From NCBI RefSeq assembly GCF_013177655.1, contig NZ_CP035946.1, positions 1,178,001-1,242,000 on the forward strand: a stretch of DNA of 64,000 nt, read 5' to 3'. The position numbers and the translations under genes were made by a program. Positions 38,216 to 48,025 of this stretch are shown piece after piece. This DNA is from Campylobacter canadensis (GTDB lineage Bacteria; Campylobacterota; Campylobacteria; Campylobacterales; Campylobacteraceae). Under the pieces are notes generated by a model, which was not told where the DNA came from, did not search any database, and saw nothing but the letters and a program-made list of their open reading frames with translations. Position 1 is the first letter of the stretch; each line of letters starts with the position of its first letter.

Positions 38216-38797
38216 ATGAAAAATATACTCTTGCTTAATGGCGCTAAAGAATTTGGAAATTCTAAAGCAAAACTCAACTTAACCTTGCACGAATGCGCCT
38301 TACATACCTTAAAAGATTTAAATTTAAATGTAGAGCAAACACACATAGATAAAGCTTATGATATAAGCGAAGAAATAAATAAATTTTTAAAAGCTGATGC
38401 TGTGATTTATCAAATGCCAGCTTGGTGGATGGGCGAGCCTTGGATAGTTAAAAAATACATTGATGAAGTATTTACCGCAGGACATGGAAAATTTTATGCA
38501 AACGACGGCAGAAGTTATGAAAATCCAACAAAAAATTATGGAAAAGGTGGGCTTTTGCAAGGTAAAAAATATATGTTTTCTCTTACTTGGAATGCACCTA
38601 TTGAGGCCTTTAATGATAAAAATGAATTTTTTGAAGGAAAGGGTGTGGATATGGTGTATTGGCATTTGCATAAGGCTCATGAATTTATAGGTATGAAAGC
38701 TTTGCCAACTTTTATATGTAATGATGTGGTAAAAAATCCACAAATAAAAAACTATCTTCAAGCCTATACCAATCATTTAAGAAAATTTTTTGCATAA
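38216..38797 (+). CDS. NADPH quinone reductase, MdaB-like flavoprotein
   Basis: 193 residues with a flavodoxin-like fold: LLNGAKEFGNSKAKLN at the FMN/FAD phosphate loop, YQMPAWWMGEPWIVKKYID, and TWNAPIEAFND, all characteristic of MdaB (modulator of drug activity B), a two-electron quinone reductase that protects against oxidative stress. RBS AAAGGAT. Divergent from the HxlR regulator by 100 bases and followed by a terminator, so a one-gene transcript. Also shares the family of general stress proteins; substrate unproven. Confidence 0.92.
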   Translation: MKNILLLNGAKEFGNSKAKLNLTLHECALHTLKDLNLNVEQTHIDKAYDISEEINKFLKADAVIYQMPAWWMGEPWIVKKYIDEVFTAGHGKFYANDGRSYENPTKNYGKGGLLQGKKYMFSLTWNAPIEAFNDKNEFFEGKGVDMVYWHLHKAHEFIGMKALPTFICNDVVKNPQIKNYLQAYTNHLRKFFA

Positions 38798-38820
38798 AAG
38801 CCCAAAAATGGGCTTTTTTT
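38797..38820 (+). terminator. Rho-independent terminator after the MdaB-like gene
   Basis: AAAGCCCA-aaaa-TGGGC followed by seven T, touching the stop codon. Confidence 0.9.
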
Positions 38821-38966
38821 CAATGCAAAGCTTCGTTAAGCTTAATTGTTTTTTTATTTAAAGCTACTATCATAGCACCACTTATAGAATCTTCAATAAA
38901 ATGTAGTCCATTTAAACCTTTAAGCTCTAAGCCTTTGTAAATTTCTTTATCAAAAGAAAAATATTA
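38821..38966 (-). pseudogene. C-terminal remnant of an unidentified gene
   Basis: On the minus strand about 45 codons are open up to a TGA at the left end (KGLELKGLNGLHFIEDSIS, then GAMIVAL and KLNEALH), with no start or ribosome site. On its upstream side it abuts the second promoter copy, so the 5' part was replaced by that sequence. I do not recognise the parent protein. Confidence 0.45.
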
Positions 38967-38969
38967 GCT

Positions 38970-39046
38970 ATTTAACACTCCTTTAGTATAGTATCTTACT
39001 TTATTTTTCGTATTGACATTATTTATCATATTAAATAAACTAAGAG
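38970..39046. promoter_or_regulatory. Duplicated HxlR-type promoter, repeat copy 2
   Basis: Second copy of the 77-base region at 38114-38190, same orientation, now in front of the aldo/keto reductase. The inverted repeat is degraded here (TGACA-ttatt-TATCA). It suggests that one HxlR regulator controls both genes. Confidence 0.7.
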
Positions 39047-39075
39047 CTTACGATTAAATAAAAAAAGGAATTCGT

Positions 39076-39917
39076 ATGAAAACAATTAGTTTAAACGATG
39101 CAAACAAAATGCCAATTTTAGGTTATGGGGTATTTCAAATTGAAGCAAAGCAAACTCAAAAATGTGTTGAAGATGCCTTAAGTGTTGGTTATCGCTTAAT
39201 AGATACTGCTGCTATATATGAAAATGAAGAAGGTGTAGGAGCTGCAATTAAGGCAAGTAATATAAAAAGAAATGAATTATTTATCACAACAAAACTTTGG
39301 ATAAATAACACAAATAAGGAAAATACAAAAAAAGCCTTTATGCAGTCATTAGAAAAATTAAAATTAGATTATATTGATTTATATCTTATTCATCAACCAT
39401 TTAATGATATATATGCTGCTTGGGAAGTAATGTGTAAATTAAAAGACGAAGGTCTTATTAAATCAATTGGTGTGAGTAATTTTTACTCTGATAAAATTAT
39501 TGACTTTTGTTTTCACAATAATATAAAACCAGCAATAAATCAAATAGAATGCCATCCATTTTTACCAAGGACTGAAGAAAAAGAAATAATGAATAATTTA
39601 GGAATTGCTATGCAATCTTGGGCTTCTTTTGCAGAAGGACAAAATCAAATATTTGAAAATGAGCTTTTAAAAAATATAGCTAAAAATACAATAAAAGTGT
39701 AGCGCAAGTAATTTTAAGATGGCTAATTCAAAGAGAAATTGCAGTAATTCCAAAAACTTTAAGCAAGGAAAGAATGATTGAAAATATTTCTATTTTTGAT
39801 TTTAATTTAGATGAAGAAGATATGCAAATAATTAAGCAAATTTCAAACAATGCTTTTACTATTTGCAATCATAAAGACCCAAAAACTATAAATTTTTTAC
39901 TAAATCTAAAAAAATAA
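39076..39917 (+). pseudogene. Aldo/keto reductase, frameshifted near the C-terminus
   Basis: The first frame (39076-39702) encodes ~205 residues of a 2,5-diketo-gluconate-reductase-type AKR: GYGVFQI, the catalytic Asp and Tyr (YRLIDTAAIYENEEGVG), LWINN with its Lys one residue before, and the signature LIHQPF. It then stops. One base later the frame resumes as SVAQVILRWLIQREIAVIPK and runs to TAA at 39915-39917. One A lost from a five-A run near 39693-39697 explains it. Repaired length ~280, normal for the family. The cofactor-binding C-terminus is cut off, so it is probably inactive unless the shift is a sequencing error. Followed ten bases later by a flavodoxin-fold gene. Confidence 0.85.
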
Positions 39918-39927
39918 AGGAAAAAAA

Positions 39928-40455
39928 ATGAAAATTTTAACTATTTTATCACACCCAAATTTAGAAAATTCTCGTGTAAATAAAGCTTTAAAACAGGCAG
40001 TTGAAAATAAAAATATTGTATTTAATAATCTTTATGAAAAATACAAAGACTTTAATATTGATGTTAAAGCAGAGCAAGAACTTTTATTGCAATATGAAAA
40101 AATTATCTTTCAATTTCCAATTTATTGGTATTCTTGCCCACCTTTGCTTAAAAAATATTTTGATGATGTTTTTGCTTACGGCTTTGCTTACGGCTCTAAA
40201 ACAAAGGCTTTAAGTAAAAAAGATTTTGCTTTTTGCATTAGTTTTGGCGATGCTAAAGAATCTTTTTTAGAAAATGGCAAAATTGCTTTTAGCGTAGATG
40301 AAATCTTAACCCCATTTAAGGCTTTGTGCAAATTTACAGATGCAAATTATAAAGGTTATTTTGCAGTATTTAAAGCAACGCATGGCTTAGATGACAAAGA
40401 ATTAAATAATAATTGCGAAGATTATAAAGTGTTTATAAATAATTTTATAAAATAA
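39928..40455 (+). CDS. NAD(P)H oxidoreductase, KefF/YwrO-like flavodoxin fold
   Basis: 175 residues. ILTILSHPNLENSRVNKAL is the FMN-loop start, and IIFQFPIYWYSCPPLLKKYFDDVF with AYGFAYGSK is typical of the KefF/YwrO/MdaB-type quinone reductases. RBS AAAGGAAA, ten bases after the broken reductase, probably in its transcript. It complements the MdaB-like enzyme upstream. Quinone or electrophile reduction in the cytosol is inferred from the family. Confidence 0.88.
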   Translation: MKILTILSHPNLENSRVNKALKQAVENKNIVFNNLYEKYKDFNIDVKAEQELLLQYEKIIFQFPIYWYSCPPLLKKYFDDVFAYGFAYGSKTKALSKKDFAFCISFGDAKESFLENGKIAFSVDEILTPFKALCKFTDANYKGYFAVFKATHGLDDKELNNNCEDYKVFINNFIK

Positions 40456-40534
40456 AAAATGTACTAAATATTTTATTATTATCCTTTATTTTATAGAATG
40501 CTAGGCTTTAATAATTTAATAAAAAAGGTTAAAA

Positions 40535-41245
40535 ATGGGAAGAGCGTTTGAATATCGCCGTGCAGCAAAAGAAGCACGCTGGGATAAAATGAGTAAGGTA
40601 TTTCCAAAATTAGCAAAGGCAATTGAGGTTGCAGCAAAAGAAGGTGGTTGCGACCCACTTATGAATGCAAAATTACGCAGTGCAATAGCAACGGCAAAAG
40701 CACAAAATATGCCTAAAGACAATATTGATGCAGCAATTAAAAGAGCAGCTGGAAAAGATGGTAATGATATTAAAAGTTTGCATTACGAAGCCAAAGCAAA
40801 TTATGGTGTGCAAATTATAGTTGAAGTTGCAACTGATAATACAAATAGAACTGCAGCTAATATTAAAGCAATCTTTAATAAAAACGGGGCAACTCCACTT
40901 GTAAATGGTAGCTTAGACTTTATTTTTTCAAGAAAAAGTGTTTTTGTTTGCAAAAATAATAACTTAGATACCGATGAATTAGAATTATTCTTAATTGATT
41001 TTGGCTTAGAAGAATTAAGCATTGAAGAAGATAATACAATAAGAATAATAGGTGCATACGATAGCTTTAAAGAATTAAACGAAGGCATTGAAAAACAAGG
41101 TTTAGAGTTAGTTAGTGGTAGGTTAGAATATGTGGCAAATAACCCTATTGAATTAAGTGAAGAACAAATTTTAGAACTTGAAAAACTACTTGATAAACTT
41201 GAAGATGATGATGATGTTCAAGCAGTTTATACAAATATAGAATAA
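40535..41245 (+). CDS. YebC/PmpR family protein
   Basis: 236 residues, full length. [23 protein letters not shown] is the epsilonproteobacterial form of the N-terminal domain, followed by [20 protein letters not shown] and the acidic tail [15 protein letters not shown]. Members act in translation of proline-rich stretches or as DNA-binding regulators. Nine bases upstream of the cyclophilin gene, same operon. Confidence 0.95.
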   Translation: MGRAFEYRRAAKEARWDKMSKVFPKLAKAIEVAAKEGGCDPLMNAKLRSAIATAKAQNMPKDNIDAAIKRAAGKDGNDIKSLHYEAKANYGVQIIVEVATDNTNRTAANIKAIFNKNGATPLVNGSLDFIFSRKSVFVCKNNNLDTDELELFLIDFGLEELSIEEDNTIRIIGAYDSFKELNEGIEKQGLELVSGRLEYVANNPIELSEEQILELEKLLDKLEDDDDVQAVYTNIE

Positions 41246-41253
41246 GGATTTTT

Positions 41254-41721
41254 ATGATAAAAGTATATGATAATTTAGCTGATTTAGAAAATATAAATGA
41301 AGCACATATTGATACTAGCAAAGGTATTATGAAAATAAAGCTATTTAAAGATAGCCCACAAGCAACACTAAATTTTGCCCACTTAGCACAAAGCGGATTT
41401 TATGATAATTTAACTTTTCATAGGGTTATTTCAAATTTTGTTGTTCAAGGCGGTTGTCCTTATGGAACTGGCACTGGTGGTCCTGGTTGGAAGATAAAGT
41501 GCGAATGCGAAAATCAAGAACATAAACACATACTAGGAACTCTTTCAATGGCACATGCTGGTCCTAATACTGGTGGTTCTCAATTTTTTATTTGTCTAAG
41601 CGAACAAGAGCATTTAAACGGAGTTCATACTATTTTTGGACAAATTGAAGATGAAGAAAGTTTAAAAGTTTTAAAAAGCATTAGGCAAAACGATACAATA
41701 AATACTATTAAAATTCTTTAA
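41254..41721 (+). CDS. Peptidyl-prolyl cis-trans isomerase, cyclophilin type
   Basis: 155 residues, no signal peptide, so cytosolic (PpiB-like). Contains FHRVISNFVVQGG (catalytic Arg), MAHAGPNTGGSQFFI and HTIFGQI, the core of cyclophilins. Follows yebC after eight bases. Its stop codon lies inside a strong hairpin terminator shared with the convergent methylase gene. Confidence 0.95.
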   Translation: MIKVYDNLADLENINEAHIDTSKGIMKIKLFKDSPQATLNFAHLAQSGFYDNLTFHRVISNFVVQGGCPYGTGTGGPGWKIKCECENQEHKHILGTLSMAHAGPNTGGSQFFICLSEQEHLNGVHTIFGQIEDEESLKVLKSIRQNDTINTIKIL

Positions 41722-41743
41722 TTGCTTAAAGAATTTTAATTTT
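41709..41743. terminator. Bidirectional hairpin terminator between ppi and methylase genes
   Basis: Perfect 13-base stem TAAAATTCTTTAA / TTAAAGAATTTTA with a four-base loop, then a T-run. It covers the cyclophilin stop and overlaps the methylase stop, so it can serve both convergent transcripts. Confidence 0.88.
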
Positions 41744-42839
41744 TAACTAAAATATAAAGCTGCTCGTGAATATGTATATTACGATTTTTAAGATTGCGAG
41801 AAGCTTTAAAGGTATTGTATTTTTGCTCTAAGATTTCACATTTACCAAGCGTATTTAAACGCTTTAAAAAATTTTCTTTTTTCACAAAACCTTCGCAATT
41901 ATATGAAAGTAATATAATCTTAGCTTTTAGGTTATAAATAAGTTCAAATAAAGCATCTTCTGCTAATTTTGGCTTATTAAAAGCGCTGCGGTTCCAATCT
42001 CTTGGGATGCCACTCACTTTAGAAATTTCTTCAGGTTTTTCATAGTTTGCAACTAGATTTAGCATAAAATAATTTGAACTATATGGATGTTGATTATAAG
42101 GCGGGTCAAGATAAACTAAATCAAAAAAATCAAGCTCTTTTGCAAGTATATTTGCATCTTTTTGCATTACATTAAATTTACAAGAGAAATTAGAAAAAAT
42201 AGGCATTTTAAGCTTAATTTCTCCTTTAATGCGTTTTAGTGCATTTTGCGCTTCTCCTCCAAATTTTCCAATGCCATCTTTACCTTTGTAAAAACCTTTA
42301 AAAACTCCGCTAGTATTTGAATGCACACTAGCTTCATAAATTAAAGGTGCTATAAAAAAATGCTTTAATTCTTGCGGAATTTCATTTTCAATTTTTGCTC
42401 TAACACTATCTAAATAACAAGCGTTTTTGTATGTATAAAAAACCCTTTCATTTGCTTTTATATTTAAATCATCTTTCGGGGCATAAAGCTTAGCTAAAAA
42501 ACCTTCTTTTAATTCCAAATTCTTTAGTAATCTTTCATAATAATATTTAATATTTTTTTCTAAATCATCATTTAAATTACTCAAATAACACTCATTTATT
42601 ATTCTTGAATAATCTTCTAAATCATTTGCTAGAATATAATTTGAGTGTGCTTTTGCAAAGCGACTTACAATACCAGAGCCACTAAAAATATCACAAAAAG
42701 AAAGTTTTTCTTTTTTTAATTGTTCTTTTGCAATCAAAAAGCCTTGATTTAAAAAATCAAGCAAAGAACGCTTATTGCCTAAATAAGTTATAATCTGTTC
42801 TTTTAAATAAAGCGAATTTTCTTTCATAATCTTTTCCAT
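41736..42839 (-). CDS. DNA adenine methyltransferase of the EcoRI-like system (D12 class)
   Basis: 367 residues. SAM motif FCDIFSGSGIVSRFA (~47-61), catalytic VYLDPPYNQHPYSSNY, and a target-recognition region between them: the alpha/D12 layout of Dam/M.RsrI-like enzymes. The start TAATG overlaps the endonuclease stop. C. jejuni has a homologous methylase directly after thrS-infC (Cj0208), so this is a conserved locus; AATT-type target specificity is inferred from the partner. The frame has no poly-G, so the methylase is expected to be made constitutively from the infC transcript or its own start. Confidence 0.9.
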   Translation of the reverse strand: MEKIMKENSLYLKEQIITYLGNKRSLLDFLNQGFLIAKEQLKKEKLSFCDIFSGSGIVSRFAKAHSNYILANDLEDYSRIINECYLSNLNDDLEKNIKYYYERLLKNLELKEGFLAKLYAPKDDLNIKANERVFYTYKNACYLDSVRAKIENEIPQELKHFFIAPLIYEASVHSNTSGVFKGFYKGKDGIGKFGGEAQNALKRIKGEIKLKMPIFSNFSCKFNVMQKDANILAKELDFFDLVYLDPPYNQHPYSSNYFMLNLVANYEKPEEISKVSGIPRDWNRSAFNKPKLAEDALFELIYNLKAKIILLSYNCEGFVKKENFLKRLNTLGKCEILEQKYNTFKASRNLKNRNIHIHEQLYILVKN

Positions 42840-43565
42840 TAAAAAATATAATATCTTAAAGAAGTTTCTGCAATTTCTTTCATTATTTCAAACATTTCAT
42901 TAACTTCCCACTTCTCTTCTCTAAAATACATACTAACAGGGGAAAAATAATTATGGTCGCTATCTCCATCAGCTTTAAAAATATAGGTTTTATTAAGATA
43001 ATAAAACTCATTTAAAACATTTAATTTAGCTAAAACCGTTTTTTCATCACTAGCAAAATCACAACCCCAGCCAAAACAAACAAAAGGTGTTATTTTCTCG
43101 TGATTTAACATAGCTTTTATTCCGGTTAAATTTTTTCCAAGCCTTTCTATGGCGTTACCTGTTGCTTGCTTATTTTTACCTTGCTTTGCACGAACATCAT
43201 TTGTACCTTGTCGCTTAGCTTCTGTTATTAGCAATACCTTTTTAAATTTTTCATCATCTTTTTTTCTTAAAAATAAAACTCCACCATCTGGTTTAATTTT
43301 ATTTTCAAAAAAATTACTATCAAATTCAGCTCTAATTTTACTTAATCTTATATTTTCAATCATAAAAGAAATTTCTATTTGTTTTTTAATTTCAAAATAG
43401 TAATTTCCTTCTATAAAATTACTTACCCCCCCCATTTGCAAACCTATTTTCTAAATACTCTTTTGTTTGCTGCATAGCTAAATCAATATTCAAATCATCA
43501 GCTTTAGAATATTGATTTTTAGCTAAGTGTTGGTTTTTATTTTGCATTAAACTTTGTCTTGGCAT
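42839..43565 (-). pseudogene. EcoRI-like type II restriction endonuclease, phase-variable, OFF as read
   Basis: The gene starts at ATG 43565 after GGAGTTTTT, two bases... downstream of the infC stop region. It reads about 44 codons and reaches G8, after which the frame ends Lys-stop. With G7 it would continue without interruption to 42839, giving 241 residues (EcoRI: 277). The downstream part has the EcoRI active site KPDGG...TEAK (Asp, Glu, Lys with EcoRI spacing plus two), followed by GNAIER, the EcoRI DNA-contact segment, and MFEIM near the end. An internal ATG at 43435 could give a truncated product with the whole catalytic core. Phase OFF here is a direct reading; switching is inferred. 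Confidence 0.85.
43426..43433 (-). repeat. Poly-G tract (G8) in the EcoRI-like endonuclease gene
   Basis: Eight C on the plus strand. G8 puts a stop two codons after the tract, G9 a stop directly after it, and G7 restores the full-length frame. Together with the tract at 345-352 it is one of only two G/C runs of eight in this AT-rich window. Confidence 0.88.
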
Positions 43566-43575
43566 AAAAACTCCA

Positions 43576-44094
43576 TTAAGCCTTTTTAGGTGTTACAAGC
43601 ATATTTACATAACGACCTTCAAAATTTGGTTCTTTATCTTTATTTGCAATATCACTTATACCTTCGTATATTTTTAAAAGCAACTCACTTGCAGCTTCAG
43701 GTGCATTCATTTCACGACCTTTTAAAAACACTCTAAATCTAACATGTTTTCCTGCTTTTAAAAATTCCACTGCGTGTTTAACTTTGTAATTAATATCATT
43801 TTGTGCAATTTTAACAGATAGTTTTATTTCTTTAATTTCAATTACTTTTTGTTTTTTCTTGGCATCTTTTTGCTTTTTTTCTTGCTGATAGCAAAACTTA
43901 CCATAATCCATAATTTTACATACTGGCGGTTTTGCATCTTTTGCAATAAGAACTAAATCTAAGCCTAAATCACTAGCAATAGCATTTGCTTCATCACTGC
44001 TAATTATCCCATAAACCTTACCATCATCACCTACACATCTTACTTGTGCAAAATCAATTTCTTCGTTTAATAAAACTTCTTTTTCCTTGCTCAA
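43576..44094 (-). CDS. infC: Translation initiation factor IF-3
   Basis: 172 residues. N-domain [23 protein letters not shown], linker rich in Lys ([11 protein letters not shown]), C-domain [22 protein letters not shown] and [10 protein letters not shown]. Starts at TTG 44094, overlapping the thrS stop as TTGA; rare start codons are usual for infC because IF-3 discriminates against them (autoregulation). Second gene after thrS, as in C. jejuni. The endonuclease gene begins ten bases beyond its stop. Confidence 0.97.
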   Translation of the reverse strand: MSKEKEVLLNEEIDFAQVRCVGDDGKVYGIISSDEANAIASDLGLDLVLIAKDAKPPVCKIMDYGKFCYQQEKKQKDAKKKQKVIEIKEIKLSVKIAQNDINYKVKHAVEFLKAGKHVRFRVFLKGREMNAPEAASELLLKIYEGISDIANKDKEPNFEGRYVNMLVTPKKA

Positions 44095-45893
44095 AAGACC
44101 ACCTCGTTTAATTTTTCTTGCATTTTGTTTATAAACTCCTTTATTGTTAAATTATATTGTTCTTTGTTTTGTCTATCTCTAATTGCTAGTGTATTGTTAT
44201 TTATCTCATTATCTCCAATAACCACTATAAAAGGTATTTTTTGCATTTCTGCATTGCGAATTCTCTTACCTAAACTATCATTTTTATCATTAATATCAGC
44301 GTCAATATTTATTTGCATTAACTCTTTTTGAATATTTAAAGCATAATCTAAATGATTGCTTGAAACAGGTATTAACATAACCTGAATAGGTGCTATAAAA
44401 AATGGCAACTCTCCTGCTGTATGCTCAAGTAAAATTCCTAAAAATCTTTCAAAAGAGCCTAAGATAGCACGATGAAGCATAACAGGTTGTTGTTTTTCGT
44501 TGTTTTCATCTGTGTATTCAAGTTCAAATCTTGCTGGTAAATTAAAATCAACTTGAATAGTACCACATTGCCATTTTCTTCCTATTGCATCAGTTATTTT
44601 AATATCAATCTTTGGCCCATAAAAAGCACCACCACCCTCATCAATGCCGTATTTTATACCTTGTTTATCAAGTGCATTCTTAAGTGCTTTTGTAGCGCTA
44701 TCCCAAACTTCATCACTACCGATTGATTTACTTGGACGAGTTGAAATTTCAAGCTCCCAATTAAAATTAAATGAACTCATAAGCTTATAAGCAAATTCTA
44801 AAATCTCACTTACTTGCTGTTCTATTTGATCAATTCTACAAAAAATATGGCTATCATCTTGAGTAAATTCTCTTACTCTAAAAAGTCCATGTAAAACACC
44901 ACTTTTTTCGTGGCGATGAACCATTCCGTATTCAAAGAATTTAATTGGCAAGTCTTTATACGACCTACTCTCACTTTTATAACAAAAAACATGACCAACA
45001 CAATTCATAGGCTTAATGCCATATTCTTGCTCATCAATTTTTGTAAAATACATATTCTCTTTATAATTATCATAATGTCCGCTAATTTTCCAGACATCAC
45101 TTTTTAAAAGTTCAGGACCACGAACAGGTTCGTAAAATCTTATTCTATGTGCTTTATACAATTTTTGCTCTAACTTTGCACGAACTCTTGCACCATTTTT
45201 CAACCAAATAGGAAGACCACCACCTATTTTTTCATCAAAAGTAAATAATTTTAAATCATTTCCAAGTTTTCTATGGTCGCGTTTTTTTGCTTCTTCTAAC
45301 ATTGTTAAATATTGTTTTAAAGCTTCCTTGCTTGCAAAAGCAATACCATAAATTCTTATTAGCATTTCATTATTTTCATCTGCTCCAAGATAAGCTCCTG
45401 CTAACTTTGTTAGTTTAAAATGCTTTAATAATTTTGTATGCGGAATATGCGGCCCTTTACATAAATCAGTAAAATCACCTTGAGTATAAGTACTAATTTC
45501 ACCACTTAAACGGCTTAATACTGCTTGTTTTAATTCATCATTTTTAAATTTTTCACAAGCTTGTTCATAACTCATAGTGTGTTTTATCATTTCATCGCCA
45601 TTTTTAGCTAGTTCTTTCATTTTCTCTTCAATTATTGCTAAATCTTCTTCTTTTATTTTACTTGATGTTTTAAAATCATAATAAAAGCCTTCATTTACAA
45701 CTGGCCCAACAAAGAATTTAGCATCAGGATACAACTTTGTAATTGCCTGAGCAAGTAAGTGAGCACAGCTATGTCTTAAAATACTTAAAGATTTTTCAGA
45801 ATCATCTAAATAAATAGGTTCTAATCCAATTCCATCAGTACTTAAAGTATCGTAAATATTATTTTCTTTATCGTAATATCCTATAATTTGCAT
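44091..45893 (-). CDS. thrS: Threonyl-tRNA synthetase
   Basis: Charges tRNA-Thr. 600 residues; the editing-domain motif [10 protein letters not shown] starts at residue 41, so there is little room for the N-terminal TGS domain found in E. coli ThrS, as in other epsilonproteobacteria. Zn/catalytic core contains [26 protein letters not shown] and [10 protein letters not shown] (motif 3), and the anticodon-binding domain ends the protein. It overlaps dut by one base and infC by four. Confidence 0.97.
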   Translation of the reverse strand: MQIIGYYDKENNIYDTLSTDGIGLEPIYLDDSEKSLSILRHSCAHLLAQAITKLYPDAKFFVGPVVNEGFYYDFKTSSKIKEEDLAIIEEKMKELAKNGDEMIKHTMSYEQACEKFKNDELKQAVLSRLSGEISTYTQGDFTDLCKGPHIPHTKLLKHFKLTKLAGAYLGADENNEMLIRIYGIAFASKEALKQYLTMLEEAKKRDHRKLGNDLKLFTFDEKIGGGLPIWLKNGARVRAKLEQKLYKAHRIRFYEPVRGPELLKSDVWKISGHYDNYKENMYFTKIDEQEYGIKPMNCVGHVFCYKSESRSYKDLPIKFFEYGMVHRHEKSGVLHGLFRVREFTQDDSHIFCRIDQIEQQVSEILEFAYKLMSSFNFNWELEISTRPSKSIGSDEVWDSATKALKNALDKQGIKYGIDEGGGAFYGPKIDIKITDAIGRKWQCGTIQVDFNLPARFELEYTDENNEKQQPVMLHRAILGSFERFLGILLEHTAGELPFFIAPIQVMLIPVSSNHLDYALNIQKELMQINIDADINDKNDSLGKRIRNAEMQKIPFIVVIGDNEINNNTLAIRDRQNKEQYNLTIKEFINKMQEKLNEVVF

Positions 45894-46552
45894 TATTTTA
45901 CTCCTTTATAAATTTTGCCAAGTTCATTATAAACTACATCAAAATTTACTTCTTTTAAACTTTCTAAAATTTCATATAAAATCACATTATCTTCTTTATT
46001 ATCCCATATTTTTTTATATGTGCCGTTTTTATATCCATTATCTTGTCTAAATTGATTTAAAACATTTTTTCCAATATAAATCTTAAATAAATCACTAAAA
46101 TTAAATTCTAAAATATCAAGCAAAATTAAAAAAGCATTAAGAATTTCAATCAAATTACAATCTTTTGCGCTTGAATAATGAATAAGTTCTTTTGAATAAA
46201 GCAAAATATCATCAAGTTTATTACTGCTTTTATAATTTTTATATTCATTAAAAACTTTTGTAAATACATCTTTTTGATTATTAATTAGAGCTAAACTTAA
46301 AATAAAATGCCAAATATCAACTAATTCAATTTTTATATTTTGAATATCCCATTTAGCATCAATACTTTTCCAATGTTTCCAAGGAAGTGAATCGATTAAT
46401 TCTGCACATTCCATATAAATACATCTTGCAAAATCAATTTTACGATTTTCTTTTGTAACTTTACTGATTTTATAATTTTCACCACAAGTTGCTATATTTA
46501 ATTTATCTTGTAAAAGCAACATTTCTTCTATATATTTAATGTTTTCTTTCAT
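45893..46552 (-). CDS. dut: Dimeric (all-alpha) dUTPase
   Basis: Hydrolyses dUTP to dUMP, keeping uracil out of DNA. 219 residues. The motif YMECAELIDSLPWKHWK and later KIELVDIWHFILS give the metal-binding E..E...E..D pattern of the dimeric, MazG-related dUTPases, characteristic of Campylobacter (and unlike the trimeric enzyme of E. coli). The C-terminal FRQDNGYKNGTYKKIW matches the family. Start codon shared region with no gap to thrS (one-base overlap). Confidence 0.9.
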   Translation of the reverse strand: MKENIKYIEEMLLLQDKLNIATCGENYKISKVTKENRKIDFARCIYMECAELIDSLPWKHWKSIDAKWDIQNIKIELVDIWHFILSLALINNQKDVFTKVFNEYKNYKSSNKLDDILLYSKELIHYSSAKDCNLIEILNAFLILLDILEFNFSDLFKIYIGKNVLNQFRQDNGYKNGTYKKIWDNKEDNVILYEILESLKEVNFDVVYNELGKIYKGVK

Positions 46553-46603
46553 TTATCCTTCTATAATAAAAATATAAAAAAAGCTAATACTAGCATAAAA
46601 TTA

Positions 46604-47347
46604 CTATATTTCAATATTGCAAGAAAAAATTTTTTTTACTTGAGCTTTAAAAAATATCTCATTATTTATTAAATTAAATTCACAAAGCTCTAAAGATTTT
46701 GGATAAACCTTAGCAAAAGAGCCAAGCATTTTTAATTTATTTGCAATATAAAAACAAGCCGACATTCCAGTACCACAAGCTAAAGTTTCACCTACTCCAC
46801 GCTCGTATGTTCTTACATATAAAGCACCTTCTTTAAGCTTTGCATAATTTATATTTGCATCATATTTTTGTCTTAAAAAAATAGCCATATTTTCATCATA
46901 TTCAAGCTCAAAAGTAAGCAAATGCGGCACACCTGTATCAATTAAAAACCAATTAGCATTAAATTCTTTTATATTTTCACTAATAATTTGAGCCTTACTA
47001 AGTTTAATTTGCACATAATCATCATCAAAAATTTCAGCCTTAATAAGTCCGGCTTTTGTACTAAAAGTAAATTTTTTATCTAATTTTAATTCATTAAAAG
47101 CAAAACAAGCAGCAGCTCTTGCACCATTTGCACACATAAAGGCTTCACTTGAATCTTGATTAAAAAAGGCCCAAGAAAAATCGTATTCTTTATTTTCTTC
47201 CTTAAAAATCGCTATAAAACCATCAGCTCCGATGCCTTTATATCTGTTACATAATTTTTTTGCCAAGCTTGAAAAATCATAATTTTTATTATTAAATTTT
47301 GCTATTACAAAATCATTTCCATTAGCATAATACTTACAAAACTCCAT
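46604..47347 (-). CDS. dapF: Diaminopimelate epimerase
   Basis: Converts LL- to meso-diaminopimelate for lysine and peptidoglycan. 247 residues, slightly short. Both catalytic cysteines are present: Cys72 (CANGARA) and Cys191 (ACGTGMSAC). The opening KYYANGNDFV is standard. It overlaps coaE by 14 bases; a 51-base gap with no obvious terminator leads to dut. Confidence 0.96.
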   Translation of the reverse strand: MEFCKYYANGNDFVIAKFNNKNYDFSSLAKKLCNRYKGIGADGFIAIFKEENKEYDFSWAFFNQDSSEAFMCANGARAAACFAFNELKLDKKFTFSTKAGLIKAEIFDDDYVQIKLSKAQIISENIKEFNANWFLIDTGVPHLLTFELEYDENMAIFLRQKYDANINYAKLKEGALYVRTYERGVGETLACGTGMSACFYIANKLKMLGSFAKVYPKSLELCEFNLINNEIFFKAQVKKIFSCNIEI

Positions 47348-47951
47348 TATTTTCCTTTATCTGCTTTATAATTTTTAAAGACTCTTTTTTAAACTCATCA
47401 TAATCAAAATTATTTATTTTAAATGTAGCATATTTTACTTTATAAGATGTTGAAATTTGAGAATTTATCATTTTTAAAGCTAAATCTTTGCTGATATTAT
47501 TTCTTTTCATTAACCTACTTAATTGCGTGTTTAAATCTGTGTAAATTACAATTTTATTTAATATTTTCGTATAATTTAAATTCTCAAAAAAAAGTGGAAT
47601 TTCTACAAAAATTATTTTACTTTTATTATTTTTTATCTCTTTAAAAATATCTTTTTTTATTCTCTTGTGCATTATTTTTTCTAATATTTTTTTATATTTT
47701 TTATTTGAAAAAATAATTTTTGCTACTTCTTTTTTTAATTCTTTTACATTAAAAATATTAAGTTTAAATTTATTTTTAATCTTTTTTATTTTTTTTACAA
47801 AAATTTTATGTGCAATAAAGTCAGCATTAATTGTATAAATATTTGCATTTTTTGCTAACTTTAAAAACTCGCTTTTGCCTGCTGCAACGCTAGAAGTAAC
47901 AACAAATACTCTTTTAAAATCATATCTTTTTTTATAAGCTTTTCTTTTCAA
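47334..47951 (-). CDS. coaE: Dephospho-CoA kinase
   Basis: Last step of CoA synthesis. 205 residues. P-loop TSSVAAGKS (~19-27; the usual TGGIGSGKS is altered), NADFIAHKIF for the DADxIAH block, and VEIPLFFE for the VPLLFE block. Very Lys/Ile-rich. dapF follows with overlap. Divergent from the formate dehydrogenase operon. Confidence 0.9.
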   Translation of the reverse strand: MKRKAYKKRYDFKRVFVVTSSVAAGKSEFLKLAKNANIYTINADFIAHKIFVKKIKKIKNKFKLNIFNVKELKKEVAKIIFSNKKYKKILEKIMHKRIKKDIFKEIKNNKSKIIFVEIPLFFENLNYTKILNKIVIYTDLNTQLSRLMKRNNISKDLALKMINSQISTSYKVKYATFKINNFDYDEFKKESLKIIKQIKENNGVL

Positions 47952-48025
47952 ATTTTTATCCGAAACTTAATTTTAATCATTATTTAATATTAGTAATTTT
48001 GATTTAATTAAATATTAATTAGAAA

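Noticed and set aside
43576..44094. infC as a broken gene because of a TTG start
   Set aside because: Rare start codons are normal for infC and the TTGA overlap with thrS is a typical coupling arrangement.
44910..45107. Small plus-strand frame inside thrS
   Set aside because: Antisense shadow of a highly conserved essential gene.
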